64,000 nucleotides of DNA, taken from positions 595,244 to 659,243 of the forward strand of contig NZ_JACHJY010000004.1 in NCBI RefSeq assembly GCF_014203895.1, written 5' to 3'. The notes below the pieces were generated by a model. It made no database searches and was not told where the DNA came from. It saw only the letters and a program-made list of their open reading frames with translations. Shown here one piece after another: positions 57,021 through 64,000 of the stretch. The DNA is from Streptomyces nymphaeiformis. Its GTDB lineage: Bacteria > Actinomycetota > Actinomycetes > Streptomycetales > Streptomycetaceae. The first letter of the stretch is position 1. Each line of letters opens with the position of its first letter. Position numbers and translations under genes: made by a program.

Positions 57021-57515
57021 ATGCTTCACCGCATGCTGGCCGCGTCCGCGGCCGCCGTCTGCCTGCTCGGTGTCGGGACGGTGCAGGCCAACGCGGCGAC
57101 CGCCGCTCCGGTCGCCCGGACGCAGGCCGACCTCCCGCCGGGCTGCGGCACGGGCGGCGAGCTCGAAGGCTTCCGTCAGCAGATCGTCCGGCGCGCCTAC
57201 TCCGAGACCCGCCTGATCTGGAACTACTGCGCCGTGGACAAGAAGGCGACGGGTATGGCCTTCGACATCAACGGCGGCAAGGTGAACGCCGTGTGGATCG
57301 ACAAGGCCGCCACGGGCCCCAACCCGACCAGCTGGACCGGTCCGTACGGCAAGAAGCTGCGCACCACCTTCTCGTTCGTCGGTACCAGCAGCGTGGCCTA
57401 CGGCAGCGACTGGATGCGCACCTGTTCCGACGTGACGACGCCGGTCGGCACCCACGTCGTCGAGTGCACCAACTGGTACCAGCCGAGCACGATGTTCACG
57501 CCCGTCCCCGACTAG
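57021..57515 (+). CDS. Secreted hypothetical protein (164 aa)
   Basis: A Sec signal peptide (MLHRMLAASAAAVCLLGVGT ... ANA) is followed by a ~135-residue mature domain. It has four Cys that could form disulfides (LPPGCGTGG, WNYCAVDK, MRTCSDV, VVECTNWYQ) and aromatic beta strands. Not recognised. AAAGGGTGAAAC precedes the ATG. Confidence 0.8.
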   Translation: MLHRMLAASAAAVCLLGVGTVQANAATAAPVARTQADLPPGCGTGGELEGFRQQIVRRAYSETRLIWNYCAVDKKATGMAFDINGGKVNAVWIDKAATGPNPTSWTGPYGKKLRTTFSFVGTSSVAYGSDWMRTCSDVTTPVGTHVVECTNWYQPSTMFTPVPD

Positions 57516-57543
57516 AGGTCCCCTGACCGAAGGTCCGTGGATG

Positions 57544-57572
57544 ACGGCCGGCCGGATCCTCCGGCCGGCCGT
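57544..57572. terminator. Bidirectional terminator
   Basis: 13-bp perfect stem (57544-57556 with 57560-57572), loop TCC, between convergent genes. Confidence 0.88.
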
Positions 57573-57579
57573 TCGCGTG

Positions 57580-58371
57580 TCAGGACCAGGCCGCCGTGAC
57601 CTGCCGGGTGTCGACGGTCATCCCCAGCGGGACCCGCCACGACTCCACGCAGACGGTGTACGTCCGCGTGCGCGCCGCCCCGGCGGCGATCGGCGCGGGA
57701 AGGGGCTGGTTGCTGGTGAACGTGCCCCAGTCGGTGCCGAGCAGGCCGATGACGTGGGTCGCGAACGTGACCGTGCCCGAGGTGGCGGGGGAGCCGCCGG
57801 TGTTGCGGAAGGTCACGGTGACCCGCTGGCACCAGCGGTGGTCGCCGGCCGCGAGGCCGGGCGTGGAGACGGTGAGCACGGCGGGCCCGGGCGGGGTGGT
57901 CGGCGCGGGTGGGGTCGGGGGCGTGCCGGTGCCGGTGCCGGGCGGCGTGGGTCCCGGTGTCGTGGAGGGGGTACGGGGCGGGGTGCCGCCGCCTCCGCGA
58001 CCGGGCGCGGTCGTCGGGGCCGTACCGGACCCCGTGCCCGTGTTCGTGCGGGAGGATCCGGGGGTGTCGGGGGTTCCGGCGGCCGCCGAGGTCCCCGACG
58101 GGCCCGGAGAAGCCCCGTTCCGGCCCGTGGGAGGCGCCCCGGGCAGCCCGGACGGCCCCGGGGACGGGGAGGACGTGCTGGACGTCGTCCCGCTCTCCGA
58201 GGGCTCCAGGGGGACCAGGGTGACCACGCCCGAAGGGGCGACCGCGCCCTTCGGGGAGGGGCCGGCGCCGACCGCCGCGTACCCCTCGCCGTCCCCTCCG
58301 CTGCCGCACGCGGTCAGCGCCCCGCCGAGGCAGAGCGCCACCGCCACGAGTCCCGGCTTCCTGCGCCACAT
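57580..58371 (-). CDS. Putative lipoprotein with Ser/Thr/Pro-rich linker and CBM-like C-terminal domain (263 aa)
   Basis: A lipoprotein signal (MWRRKPGLVAVALCLGGALT with lipobox LTAC) is followed by ~130 residues of Pro/Thr/Ser/Gly. The C-terminal beta-sandwich-like domain (WCQRVTVTFRNTGGSPATSG, TVCVESWRVPLGMTV) has two Cys. The sandwich resembles carbohydrate-binding or adhesion modules, but no family is certain. The ATG at 58371 is chosen for the signal peptide. Confidence 0.8.
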   Translation of the reverse strand: MWRRKPGLVAVALCLGGALTACGSGGDGEGYAAVGAGPSPKGAVAPSGVVTLVPLEPSESGTTSSTSSPSPGPSGLPGAPPTGRNGASPGPSGTSAAAGTPDTPGSSRTNTGTGSGTAPTTAPGRGGGGTPPRTPSTTPGPTPPGTGTGTPPTPPAPTTPPGPAVLTVSTPGLAAGDHRWCQRVTVTFRNTGGSPATSGTVTFATHVIGLLGTDWGTFTSNQPLPAPIAAGAARTRTYTVCVESWRVPLGMTVDTRQVTAAWS

Positions 58372-58421
58372 GCGCCCCAGTCTGGCTGACGTGGCGTCAA
58401 CAGGGCGGGGTTTTGCGGAAG

Positions 58422-59354
58422 TCAGTCCGAGATGAGGCCTTCGCGCAGCTGGGCGAGGGTGCGGGTGAGGAGCCGCGAGACGTGCATCTGGGAGATGCCG
58501 ACCTCCTCGCCGATCTGCGACTGCGTCATGTTCGCGAAGAAGCGGAGCATGATGATCTGCCGCTCCCGGGGCGGGAGTTTGGCGAGCAGCGGCTTGAGCG
58601 ACTCGCGGTACTCGACGCCTTCGAGGGCGGTGTCCTCGTAGCCGAGGCGGTCCGCGAGCGAGCCCTCGCCGCCGTCGTCCTCGGGCGAGGGGGAGTCGAG
58701 CGAAGAGGCGGTGTACGCGTTGCCGACGGCGAGGCCGTCGACGACGTCCTCCTCCGACACCCCGAGCACAGCGGCGAGTTCGGGCACGGTGGGGGAGCGG
58801 TCGAGCTTCTGCGCGAGCTCGTCGCTGGCCTTGGTGAGGGCGAGGCGCAGCTCCTGGAGGCGGCGCGGGACCCGCACCGACCACGAGGTGTCGCGGAAGA
58901 AGCGCTTGATCTCGCCGACGACGGTCGGCATTGCGAACGTCGGGAACTCCACGCCCCGTTCGCAGTCGAACCGGTCGATCGCCTTGATCAGGCCGATGGT
59001 GCCGACCTGGACGATGTCCTCCATCGGCTCGTTGCGGGAGCGGAAGCGGGCCGCCGCGTACCGCACGAGCGGGAGGTTGAGCTCGATGAGGGTGTCGCGG
59101 ACGTAGGTCCGCTCCGGGCTGTCGGCGGCGGCGCCCTCGGCGTCGAGGGCGCGCAGCCGCAGGAAGAGGGAGCGCGAGAGGGTGCGGGTGTCGAGGGCGC
59201 CGGGGGAGACGAGCATCGGCGGAGGCGCGGTCTCGGTGGTCTCAGCGGTGTTCACGGTCTCCGTGCTGTCGGTCGCGGTCGGCGCGGTCGTCTGCACGGG
59301 CACGGGAACGGGCGTGAGCGTGAGCACCTTCGAGCTGCCCAGTTCTGTGGACAT
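58422..59354 (-). CDS. sigN: SigB/SigF-subfamily stress/sporulation sigma factor (SigN-like, 310 aa)
   Basis: A variable N-terminus of ~75 residues is followed by sigma regions 2 (EPMEDIVQVGTIGLIKAIDR), 3 (VRVPRRLQELRLALTKASDE) and 4 (MTQSQIGEEVGISQMHVSRL). The sequence pattern and its position next to a sigF-like gene match S. coelicolor SigN from memory. No anti-sigma gene is adjacent. A SigB-type promoter motif lies about 70-95 bp upstream. The ATG at 59354 follows GGGGGTGG. Confidence 0.88.
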   Translation of the reverse strand: MSTELGSSKVLTLTPVPVPVQTTAPTATDSTETVNTAETTETAPPPMLVSPGALDTRTLSRSLFLRLRALDAEGAAADSPERTYVRDTLIELNLPLVRYAAARFRSRNEPMEDIVQVGTIGLIKAIDRFDCERGVEFPTFAMPTVVGEIKRFFRDTSWSVRVPRRLQELRLALTKASDELAQKLDRSPTVPELAAVLGVSEEDVVDGLAVGNAYTASSLDSPSPEDDGGEGSLADRLGYEDTALEGVEYRESLKPLLAKLPPRERQIIMLRFFANMTQSQIGEEVGISQMHVSRLLTRTLAQLREGLISD

Positions 59355-59422
59355 GCCACCCCCTTGAGGTCGCGGACGGTCGCGGTGGCCGCGACCATCT
59401 GAGGAACGCAGCCACCACCTGA

Positions 59423-59448
59423 ATACCGGCGGCGGGGCTGCGGCAAAC
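59423..59448 (-). promoter_or_regulatory. SigB/F-type promoter motif upstream of the sigN-like gene
   Basis: Minus strand GTTT (59448-59445), 16 bp, CGGTAT (59428-59423), close to the GNTT-N14-16-GGGTAY pattern for SigB-family sigma factors. Confidence 0.5.
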
Positions 59449-59589
59449 TCGGTTCCAGCAGAATGTCACATGTCGGCAACACGCTGTAGTGACTTGTCGA
59501 CACGGCGAGGTGACATATCCGCAGGAAACAAGGGGTGTACGGCATTTGAGGCGCCGTCGAACTGCTCCGAACCGGTCTACCCGTTCCGG

Positions 59590-60435
59590 TTACGCCTCGA
59601 TCCTGTTTGCGGATCTCAAGCGGGCGAAGCTGCGGGCGAGGAGTCTTGACACGTGCATCTGGGAGACGCCGAGCTCCTGGCTGATCTGAGACTGGGTCAG
59701 GTTGCTGTAGTAGCGCAGCATCAGGATCCGCTGCTCGCGCTCGGGCAGCTGGACGAGCAGGTGCCGGACGAGGTCGCGGTGCTCGACGCCGGCCAGGGCG
59801 GGGTCCTCGTAGCCGAGCCGGTCGAGCAGCCCGGGCAGCCCGTCGCCCTCCTGCGCGGCCTCCAGGGAGGTGGCGTGGTACGAGCGGCCGGCCTCGATGC
59901 AGGCGAGCACCTCGTCCTCGCCGATCCGCAGCCGCTCGGCGATCTCCGCGGTCGTGGGGGAGCGGCCGTGGGCGGTCGTCAGGTCCTCGGTGGCGCCGTT
60001 CACCTGGACCCAGAGCTCGTGCAGCCGGCGCGGCACGTGCACGGTCCTGACGTTGTCGCGGAAGTACCGCTTGATCTCGCCGACGACGGTGGGCATCGCG
60101 AAGGTGGGGAACTGGACGCCCCGGTCGGGGTCGAAGCGGTCGATCGCGTTGATGAGGCCGATGGTGCCGACCTGGACGACGTCCTCCATCGGCTCGTTGC
60201 GGGAGCGGAAGCGGGCCGCCGCGTACCGCACGAGGGGCAGGTTGGCCTCGATGAGCGCCCCGCGCACCCGGTGGTGTTCGGTGGTGCCCGGCTCCAGGTT
60301 CTTGAGCTCCCCGAAGAGCACCTGGGTGAGGGCCCGGGTGTCGGCGCCGCGCGTGCTCTGGGGCCGCGGACGCGGAGCCTCCGGCCCGGCCGCCTCGTGC
60401 TGGGGCGGGACCTGAGGTGCTGTACTGGCCGGCAC
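59590..60435 (-). CDS. sigF: SigF-like sporulation sigma factor (281 aa)
   Basis: A Pro/Gln-rich N-terminus (VPASTAPQVPPQHEAAG) and sigma regions EPMEDVVQVGTIGLINAIDR, VHVPRRLHELWVQVNGATED and LTQSQISQELGVSQMHVSRL. In Streptomyces SigF acts late in spore maturation. I chose the GTG at 60435 because GGGGTGG lies 7 nt upstream; an ATG at 60510 would add 25 residues. It shares near-identical region 2 sequence with the neighbouring sigma gene. Confidence 0.88.
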   Translation of the reverse strand: MPASTAPQVPPQHEAAGPEAPRPRPQSTRGADTRALTQVLFGELKNLEPGTTEHHRVRGALIEANLPLVRYAAARFRSRNEPMEDVVQVGTIGLINAIDRFDPDRGVQFPTFAMPTVVGEIKRYFRDNVRTVHVPRRLHELWVQVNGATEDLTTAHGRSPTTAEIAERLRIGEDEVLACIEAGRSYHATSLEAAQEGDGLPGLLDRLGYEDPALAGVEHRDLVRHLLVQLPEREQRILMLRYYSNLTQSQISQELGVSQMHVSRLLARSFARLRSANRIEA

Positions 60436-60611
60436 GTTCACGCCACCCCTTTGGCTGGTCTTGCTGGTCGACTGGGTAACTGGGTCAACTACGGTCAACT
60501 CATCCGTCAAAAGCGGTCATAGCATCACAAGACATGTCCACTGTGTGCAAGCACCGCATACTGACGTGTTGAGGGCATGGTGGCGGAAAAAGGGGAGGTC
60601 ACGCACGGAAA

Positions 60612-60640
60612 AGGCCCCCCGCCGCGACGGCAGGGGGCCT
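60612..60640 (-). terminator. Terminator of the Dabb gene
   Basis: 12-bp stem with one mismatch, followed on the minus strand by TTTT. Confidence 0.8.
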
Positions 60641-60656
60641 CGGGGTGAAGAGAGGA

Positions 60657-60950
60657 CTAAAAGGCGTAGTCCGCGATCACCCAGGTGGAGAACTCGCGCC
60701 ACTGGGCGACGCCGTCCTGGTGCGCGGGGTGGTCCAGGTAGCGCTGGAGCGCGTCCGTGTCCTCGACGGCCGAGTTGATGGCGAAGTCGTACGCGATCGG
60801 CCGGTCCGTGATGTTCCAGTCGCACTCCCAGAACCTCAGCTCCGGAATCTGCCCGCCGAGCGCACGGAACGCCTCGACGCCGGCGACCACGCGCGGCTCG
60901 TCGCGCGAGACGCCGTCGTTGAGCTTGAAGAGGACCAGATGGCGGATCAC
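60657..60950 (-). CDS. Dabb-family (stress-responsive alpha/beta barrel) protein (97 aa)
   Basis: MIRHLVLFKLNDGVSRDEPR, ELRFWECDWNITDRPIAYDF and LQRYLDHPAHQDGVAQWREF are typical of the dimeric Dabb fold. Reaction unknown. It lies 9 bp downstream of the 54-residue membrane protein gene. Confidence 0.87.
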   Translation of the reverse strand: MIRHLVLFKLNDGVSRDEPRVVAGVEAFRALGGQIPELRFWECDWNITDRPIAYDFAINSAVEDTDALQRYLDHPAHQDGVAQWREFSTWVIADYAF

Positions 60951-60959
60951 GGTGGGCTC

Positions 60960-61124
60960 CTAGTTCACGAGCTCGGTCATGAACTGACCGACGCCCTGGG
61001 CGGCGCTGGAAATGCCCTCGAACCCTACCTGGACCAGGTCGGCGGCCCGGGCGGGGGAGTTGACGATCGTGTACAGCACAAAGACCACGACCGCGTAGAG
61101 CGCGATCTTCTTCGCCTGCGCCAT
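60960..61124 (-). CDS. Small single-span membrane protein (54 aa)
   Basis: MAQAKKIALYAVVVFVLYTI begins a single transmembrane helix; a short outer tail ends GVGQFMTELVN. This kind of peptide is common in Streptomyces and has no known role. It is probably in an operon with the Dabb gene. Confidence 0.75.
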   Translation of the reverse strand: MAQAKKIALYAVVVFVLYTIVNSPARAADLVQVGFEGISSAAQGVGQFMTELVN

Positions 61125-61245
61125 CTGTCCGGCCCTCCCCTGTTCCCCGCCGTACGACCGCGCCACTCTAACCGAGGCCTTATGGACCAAGGGCCCGGAG
61201 ATCCGGGCCTTTCGCCGTCCCCCGGAAGGGTGACGGCAGAGCAGT

Positions 61246-61440
61246 ATGGATGTCGAGCCCGGCGGATCTGGCAGGAATCCGCGGGACTCGAAGGAACCGG
61301 ACCGCACTGCGGGGTCCGCGCCGCGAGCTTCCCCCCTGACCGTGGCGCAGGACTTGTCGGACCGGTTCTCATCGGGGGGAGCGGCTTGTCCCCCCGATGC
61401 CGTTCCCCCCGTCCTACGTGAGAAGGCCCCGGCCGCGTGA
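61246..61440 (+). CDS. Possible small hypothetical protein (64 aa)
   Basis: MDVEPGGSGRNPRDSKEPDR, then SAPRASPLTVAQDLSDRF. A polar, disordered peptide; the only positive sign is that its stop sits within a hairpin at 61423-61459. The Shine-Dalgarno is weak and distant. It may not be real. Confidence 0.33.
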   Translation: MDVEPGGSGRNPRDSKEPDRTAGSAPRASPLTVAQDLSDRFSSGGAACPPDAVPPVLREKAPAA

Positions 61441-61459
61441 CGAGCGCGACCGGGGCCTT
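61423..61459 (+). terminator. Hairpin terminator
   Basis: AAGGCCCCGG/CCGGGGCCTT 10-bp stem followed by T's; implies a rightward transcript ending here. Confidence 0.7.
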
Positions 61460-61490
61460 TCCCGTACGGACCGGGGATACGGGGATACGC

Positions 61491-61524
61491 CGAAGGGCCC
61501 GGCGCTGATGCGCCGGGCCCTTCG
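61491..61524 (-). terminator. tRNA-Ser(CGA) terminator
   Basis: 14-bp perfect stem (61491-61504 with 61511-61524), loop CTGATG, just downstream of the tRNA on the minus strand. Confidence 0.88.
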
Positions 61525-61531
61525 ATCGAAG

Positions 61532-61616
61532 CGGTAGCGGAGGGATTTGAACCCTCGGTGACTTGCGCCACACTCGCTTTCGAGGCGAGCTCCTTCGGCC
61601 GCTCGGACACGCTACC
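61532..61616 (-). tRNA. tRNA-Ser (anticodon CGA)
   Basis: Minus-strand acceptor GGTAGCG/CGCTACC, anticodon stem CTCGC/GCGAG around CTCGAAA (anticodon CGA), long variable arm, T arm GAGGG-TTCAAAT-CCCTC, discriminator G. CCA is not encoded. Confidence 0.97.
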
Positions 61617-61695
61617 GAGAGAGAGCTTAGCCGAAGTTGGCCCTGGCATGAAATCCGTATCGAAGACCAGGTCGGAGCAGGGGTCGGCGGGTGCG

Positions 61696-62202
61696 TCAGC
61701 GGCTGCGGAAGAAGGCCGTCAACTGCGCCGCGCACTCCTCGCCGAGGACGCCCTGGATCACCTCGGGGCGGTGGTTCAGCCGGCGGTCCCGTACGAGGTC
61801 CCAGAGCGAACCGGTCGCGCCCGCCTTCTCGTCGAGCGCCCCGAACACCACCCGCTCGACGCGCGACTGGACGAGTGCGCCGGCGCACATCACGCACGGC
61901 TCCAGGGTCACGACGAGCGTGCAGCCCGTCAGCCGCCACTCGCCGGTCGCCGCGGCCGCCCGGCGCAGGGCGAGCACCTCGGCGTGCGCGGTGGGGTCGC
62001 CGGTGGCCTCCCGCTCGTTGTGCGCGCGGGCGATCACCGTGCCGTCCGGGCCGAGCACGACCGCGCCGACCGGTACGTCACCGGCCGGCGCGGCCGCATC
62101 GGCCTCGGCGAGAGCGAGCCGCATGACGTCCCGCCAGGGGTCCCGCACGGGATCGCCCGGCGGTTCGGTCGTCGGTTCGGGTGCGGGTGCCGCGGCTGCC
62201 AC
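61696..62202 (-). CDS. tadA: tRNA-specific adenosine deaminase TadA (168 aa)
   Basis: Deaminates A34 of tRNA-Arg(ACG) to inosine. Zinc ligands and the catalytic Glu are in DPTAHAEVLALRRAA and TLEPCVMCAGALVQS. The C-terminal HRPEVIQGVLGEECAAQL is TadA-typical. The start is the GTG at 62202, sharing one base with the stop of the upstream associated gene. The first ~20 residues are Pro/Ala-rich and variable; a later start is possible. Confidence 0.94.
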   Translation of the reverse strand: MAAAAPAPEPTTEPPGDPVRDPWRDVMRLALAEADAAAPAGDVPVGAVVLGPDGTVIARAHNEREATGDPTAHAEVLALRRAAAATGEWRLTGCTLVVTLEPCVMCAGALVQSRVERVVFGALDEKAGATGSLWDLVRDRRLNHRPEVIQGVLGEECAAQLTAFFRSR

Positions 62203-62738
62203 TAGCGGACGGCCTCCAGGACCTCGGCTGCGCCCAGCGCGTCCGCGATCTCCGAGAGCGCGTCGGTGTCGAGGGCGAGCAGGTCCTCCGCCGACATCCC
62301 GAGGTCGGCCAGGATCAGCCGGTCGCCCACCGGGGCGGCCGGGACGGCCTCGGCGGCGACGGAGCCCGCCTCGTCGTCCTCGTCCGCGTCGGCGTCGAGC
62401 GGCTCCCCGTCCTCGGTGCCGTCCAGGTCCAGGTCGTCCAGGTCGTCGACCAGGTCGTCCAGGTCGTCGCCGAGGAGTTCCCGGGTGAGCATCTCCCCGT
62501 ACGAGGAACGGGCGGCGGCGGCCCCGTCCGAGACGTAGATGCGAGGGTCTTCCTCACCCTCGATCCGGACGATCCCGAACCACGCGTCCTCCTGCTCGAT
62601 GAAGACGATCACCGTGTCGTCGTCCGAGGCCTCACGGGCGAGCTCGGCCAGATCCGACAGGGTCTCCACGTCGTCGAGCTCCGTGTCGCTCGCTTCCCAC
62701 CCGTCTTCGGTGCGCGCGAGCAGTGCGGCGAAGTACAC
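62202..62738 (-). CDS. tRNA adenosine deaminase-associated protein (178 aa)
   Basis: Actinobacterial protein always found beside tadA, role unknown. VYFAALLARTEDGWEASDTE, IVFIEQEDAWFGIVRIEGEE and LADLGMSAEDLLALDTDALS are its conserved blocks. Between them is a very acidic linker (DDLDDLVDDLDDLDLDG). I prefer the GTG at 62738 with GGGAGAGAG upstream over the GTG at 62753. Confidence 0.88.
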   Translation of the reverse strand: MYFAALLARTEDGWEASDTELDDVETLSDLAELAREASDDDTVIVFIEQEDAWFGIVRIEGEEDPRIYVSDGAAAARSSYGEMLTRELLGDDLDDLVDDLDDLDLDGTEDGEPLDADADEDDEAGSVAAEAVPAAPVGDRLILADLGMSAEDLLALDTDALSEIADALGAAEVLEAVR

Positions 62739-62955
62739 CTGACTCTCTCCCACTGATCAGAGGTGTGACGTTCCGGCGGCGCGAGCCTGATGCCCCGCCC
62801 AATCGGCATCGTGACAGAAACGTCGCCGTCAGGAGAGGTCTTCGGCTCTTGCGTCGTGCATCAGTCTGAACGACCCCGCGATCGGGTGGGCGTGCGACCC
62901 CGGCGCACGAGGGGGGCGCATGGCCGGTTAGCGCTGCCCCGCTCCCCGTACGGCC

Positions 62956-63165
62956 TCACCAGCGGAAGGTCCGCATGCGCATGGCCTGGCGCATCCGGGC
63001 GGCCCGGGCGCGCCGCGGCTGCACGCGCTCGCGCAGCGCCTTGGCCTCGTTGAGCTCACGGAGGAACTGGGCGCGGCGCCTGCGGCGCTCCGCGTCGGTC
63101 TCCGGTGCCGGCGTGCGGACCGCCCCCTCGGCGGCCTCCTCGGCCGGTTCTTCCAGGTCGGGCAT
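62956..63165 (-). CDS. Small basic protein (69 aa)
   Basis: An acidic N-terminus (MPDLEEPAEEAAEGAVR) precedes a strongly basic helix (AERRRRRAQFLRELNEAKAL, RERVQPRRARAARMRQAMRM). Known only as a conserved Streptomyces hypothetical. It could bind nucleic acid. Divergent from upp. Confidence 0.72.
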   Translation of the reverse strand: MPDLEEPAEEAAEGAVRTPAPETDAERRRRRAQFLRELNEAKALRERVQPRRARAARMRQAMRMRTFRW

Positions 63166-63257
63166 CGGCCACACCACCCCATCGCTGGGTCCCTGTGCCC
63201 CCACTCTGCCCCGGCGCCGTGGGTCGACGCCAGTGCTCGGCGGGCTACTGTTGAGTC

Positions 63258-63893
63258 ATGCGTCTCCACGTCGTCGACCACCCCCTGGTCGCCCACAAGC
63301 TCACCACCCTGCGCGACAAGCGCACGGACTCCGCGACCTTCCGCCGTCTCGCCGACGAGCTGGTCACCCTGCTCGCCTACGAGGCCACCAGGGACGTGCG
63401 GACCGAGCAGGTCGACATCGAGACCCCCGTCACGCCCACGACCGGCGTGAAGCTGTCGCACCCGCGTCCGCTGGTGGTCCCGATCCTGCGCGCCGGGCTC
63501 GGCATGCTCGACGGCATGGTCCGGCTGCTCCCGACGGCCGAGGTCGGCTTCCTCGGCATGATCCGCAACGAGGAGACGCTGGAGGCGTCGACCTACGCGA
63601 CGCGGATGCCGGAGGACCTCTCGGGCCGCCAGGTGTACGTCCTGGACCCGATGCTGGCGACCGGCGGCACGCTGGTCGCGGCGATCCAGGAGCTGATCAA
63701 GCGCGGCGCCGACGACGTGACCGCGGTCGTGCTCCTCGCCGCTCCGGAGGGCGTCGAGGTCATGGAGCGCGAGCTCGCGGGCACGCCGGTGACCGTCGTG
63801 ACGGCCTCGGTCGACGAGCGCCTCAACGAGAACGGCTACATCGTCCCGGGCCTGGGCGACGCGGGCGACCGCATGTACGGCTCCGCCGAATAA
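63258..63893 (+). CDS. upp: Uracil phosphoribosyltransferase (211 aa)
   Basis: Salvages uracil with PRPP to UMP. The PRPP-binding loop is VYVLDPMLATGGT; further motifs are HPRPLVVPILRAGLGMLDGM and NENGYIVPGLGDAGDRMYG. Full length. TACTGT lies six bases before the ATG, fitting a leaderless transcript. The last five codons, including the stop, form the first unit of a 24-bp tandem repeat. Confidence 0.97.
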   Translation: MRLHVVDHPLVAHKLTTLRDKRTDSATFRRLADELVTLLAYEATRDVRTEQVDIETPVTPTTGVKLSHPRPLVVPILRAGLGMLDGMVRLLPTAEVGFLGMIRNEETLEASTYATRMPEDLSGRQVYVLDPMLATGGTLVAAIQELIKRGADDVTAVVLLAAPEGVEVMERELAGTPVTVVTASVDERLNENGYIVPGLGDAGDRMYGSAE

Positions 63894-64000
63894 GCAACAG
63901 CCGGCTCCGCCGAATAAGCAACAGCCGGCTCCGCCGAATAAGCAACAGCCGGCTCCGCCGAATAAGCAACAGCCGGCTCCGCCGAATAAGCAACAGCCGG
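63878..64000 (+). repeat. 24-bp tandem repeat spanning the upp stop, truncated by the window edge
   Basis: Five near-perfect units: the first at 63878-63900, then units beginning at 63901, 63925, 63949 and 63973, with a sixth beginning at 63997. Each contains GGCTCCGCCGAATAA, the upp 3' end with its stop, then GCAACAGCC. Unit junctions form the palindrome AGCCGGCT. Confidence 0.93.

Overview
The window is high-GC actinomycete DNA and almost certainly from a Streptomyces chromosome. The evidence is strong GC3 bias, GTG/TTG starts, leaderless genes with TANNNT boxes, SigF/SigN-type stress sigma factors, a tadA-associated gene, a parS site and an MHYT/HtrA/tRNA-Ser/upp gene set. From memory, the backbone order (HtrA and MHYT genes, tRNA-Ser, acyl-CoA ligase, two-component system, mannosyltransferase, two sigma genes, tadA, upp) resembles the S. 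coelicolor SCO3977 to SCO4041 region. No alignment was possible here.

Region 1 (1-3073): a truncated glycerophosphodiester phosphodiesterase, a membrane-anchored HtrA protease, an MHYT sensor protein and tRNA-Ser(UGA).

Region 2 (3018-21650): an 18,576-bp actinomycete integrative and conjugative element (AICE, pSAM2 type) inserted into the tRNA-Ser gene and bounded by 57-bp att repeats. Its backbone runs leftward from one promoter that carries KorSA-type operator motifs: three small genes, an FtsK-like Tra, SpdB, RepSA, Xis and Int. A divergent GntR regulator (KorSA) reads the other way. Two cargo modules stand out. The first (13498-18441) looks like an undescribed peptide-modification system: five overlapping genes encoding three small Cys-rich proteins, a radical SAM/SPASM enzyme and a 54-residue peptide ending in ECSCDAGDDNPH. 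It is flanked by a GNAT protein, a divergent XRE-TPR regulator with a TTA codon, a NUDIX hydrolase and a 17-bp palindromic operator. The second (18610-21460, visibly lower GC) is a candidate defence module: an LPO_1073/Vpar_1526-type protein, a small two-TM protein and a divergent PIN-domain protein.

Region 3 (21651-37761): chromosomal genes. They include an MT0933-type small protein, a macrodomain protein and a secreted protein preceded by AGTTCC repeats. A five-gene operon matches the mycobacterial igr set (FadE29, ChsH2, FadE28, ChsH1, Ltp2) for steroid side-chain removal. A DUF1906 protein, a SigE-family ECF sigma factor, an acyl-CoA ligase, a very long PAS/receiver protein with a degenerate kinase core and an SSI-type protease inhibitor follow.

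Region 4 (37984-50331): tRNA-Ser(GCU), tRNA-Arg(ACG), a type II NADH dehydrogenase-like protein next to an ECF41 sigma factor with a CRP-type palindrome, a BRO-N protein, DUF2797, a monooxygenase-fold protein and an amidohydrolase whose last codons form a parS site. A response regulator/kinase pair is followed by two glycosyltransferases. CACAGG-type direct repeats with 11-bp period lie before both the regulator gene and the first glycosyltransferase gene.

Region 5 (50289-64000): two regulator/MFS efflux pairs (TetR and MarR), small membrane and secreted proteins, TetR/SDR, the sigN- and sigF-like genes, a Dabb protein, tRNA-Ser(CGA), tadA with its associated gene, and upp. A 24-bp tandem repeat containing the upp stop codon runs off the window end.
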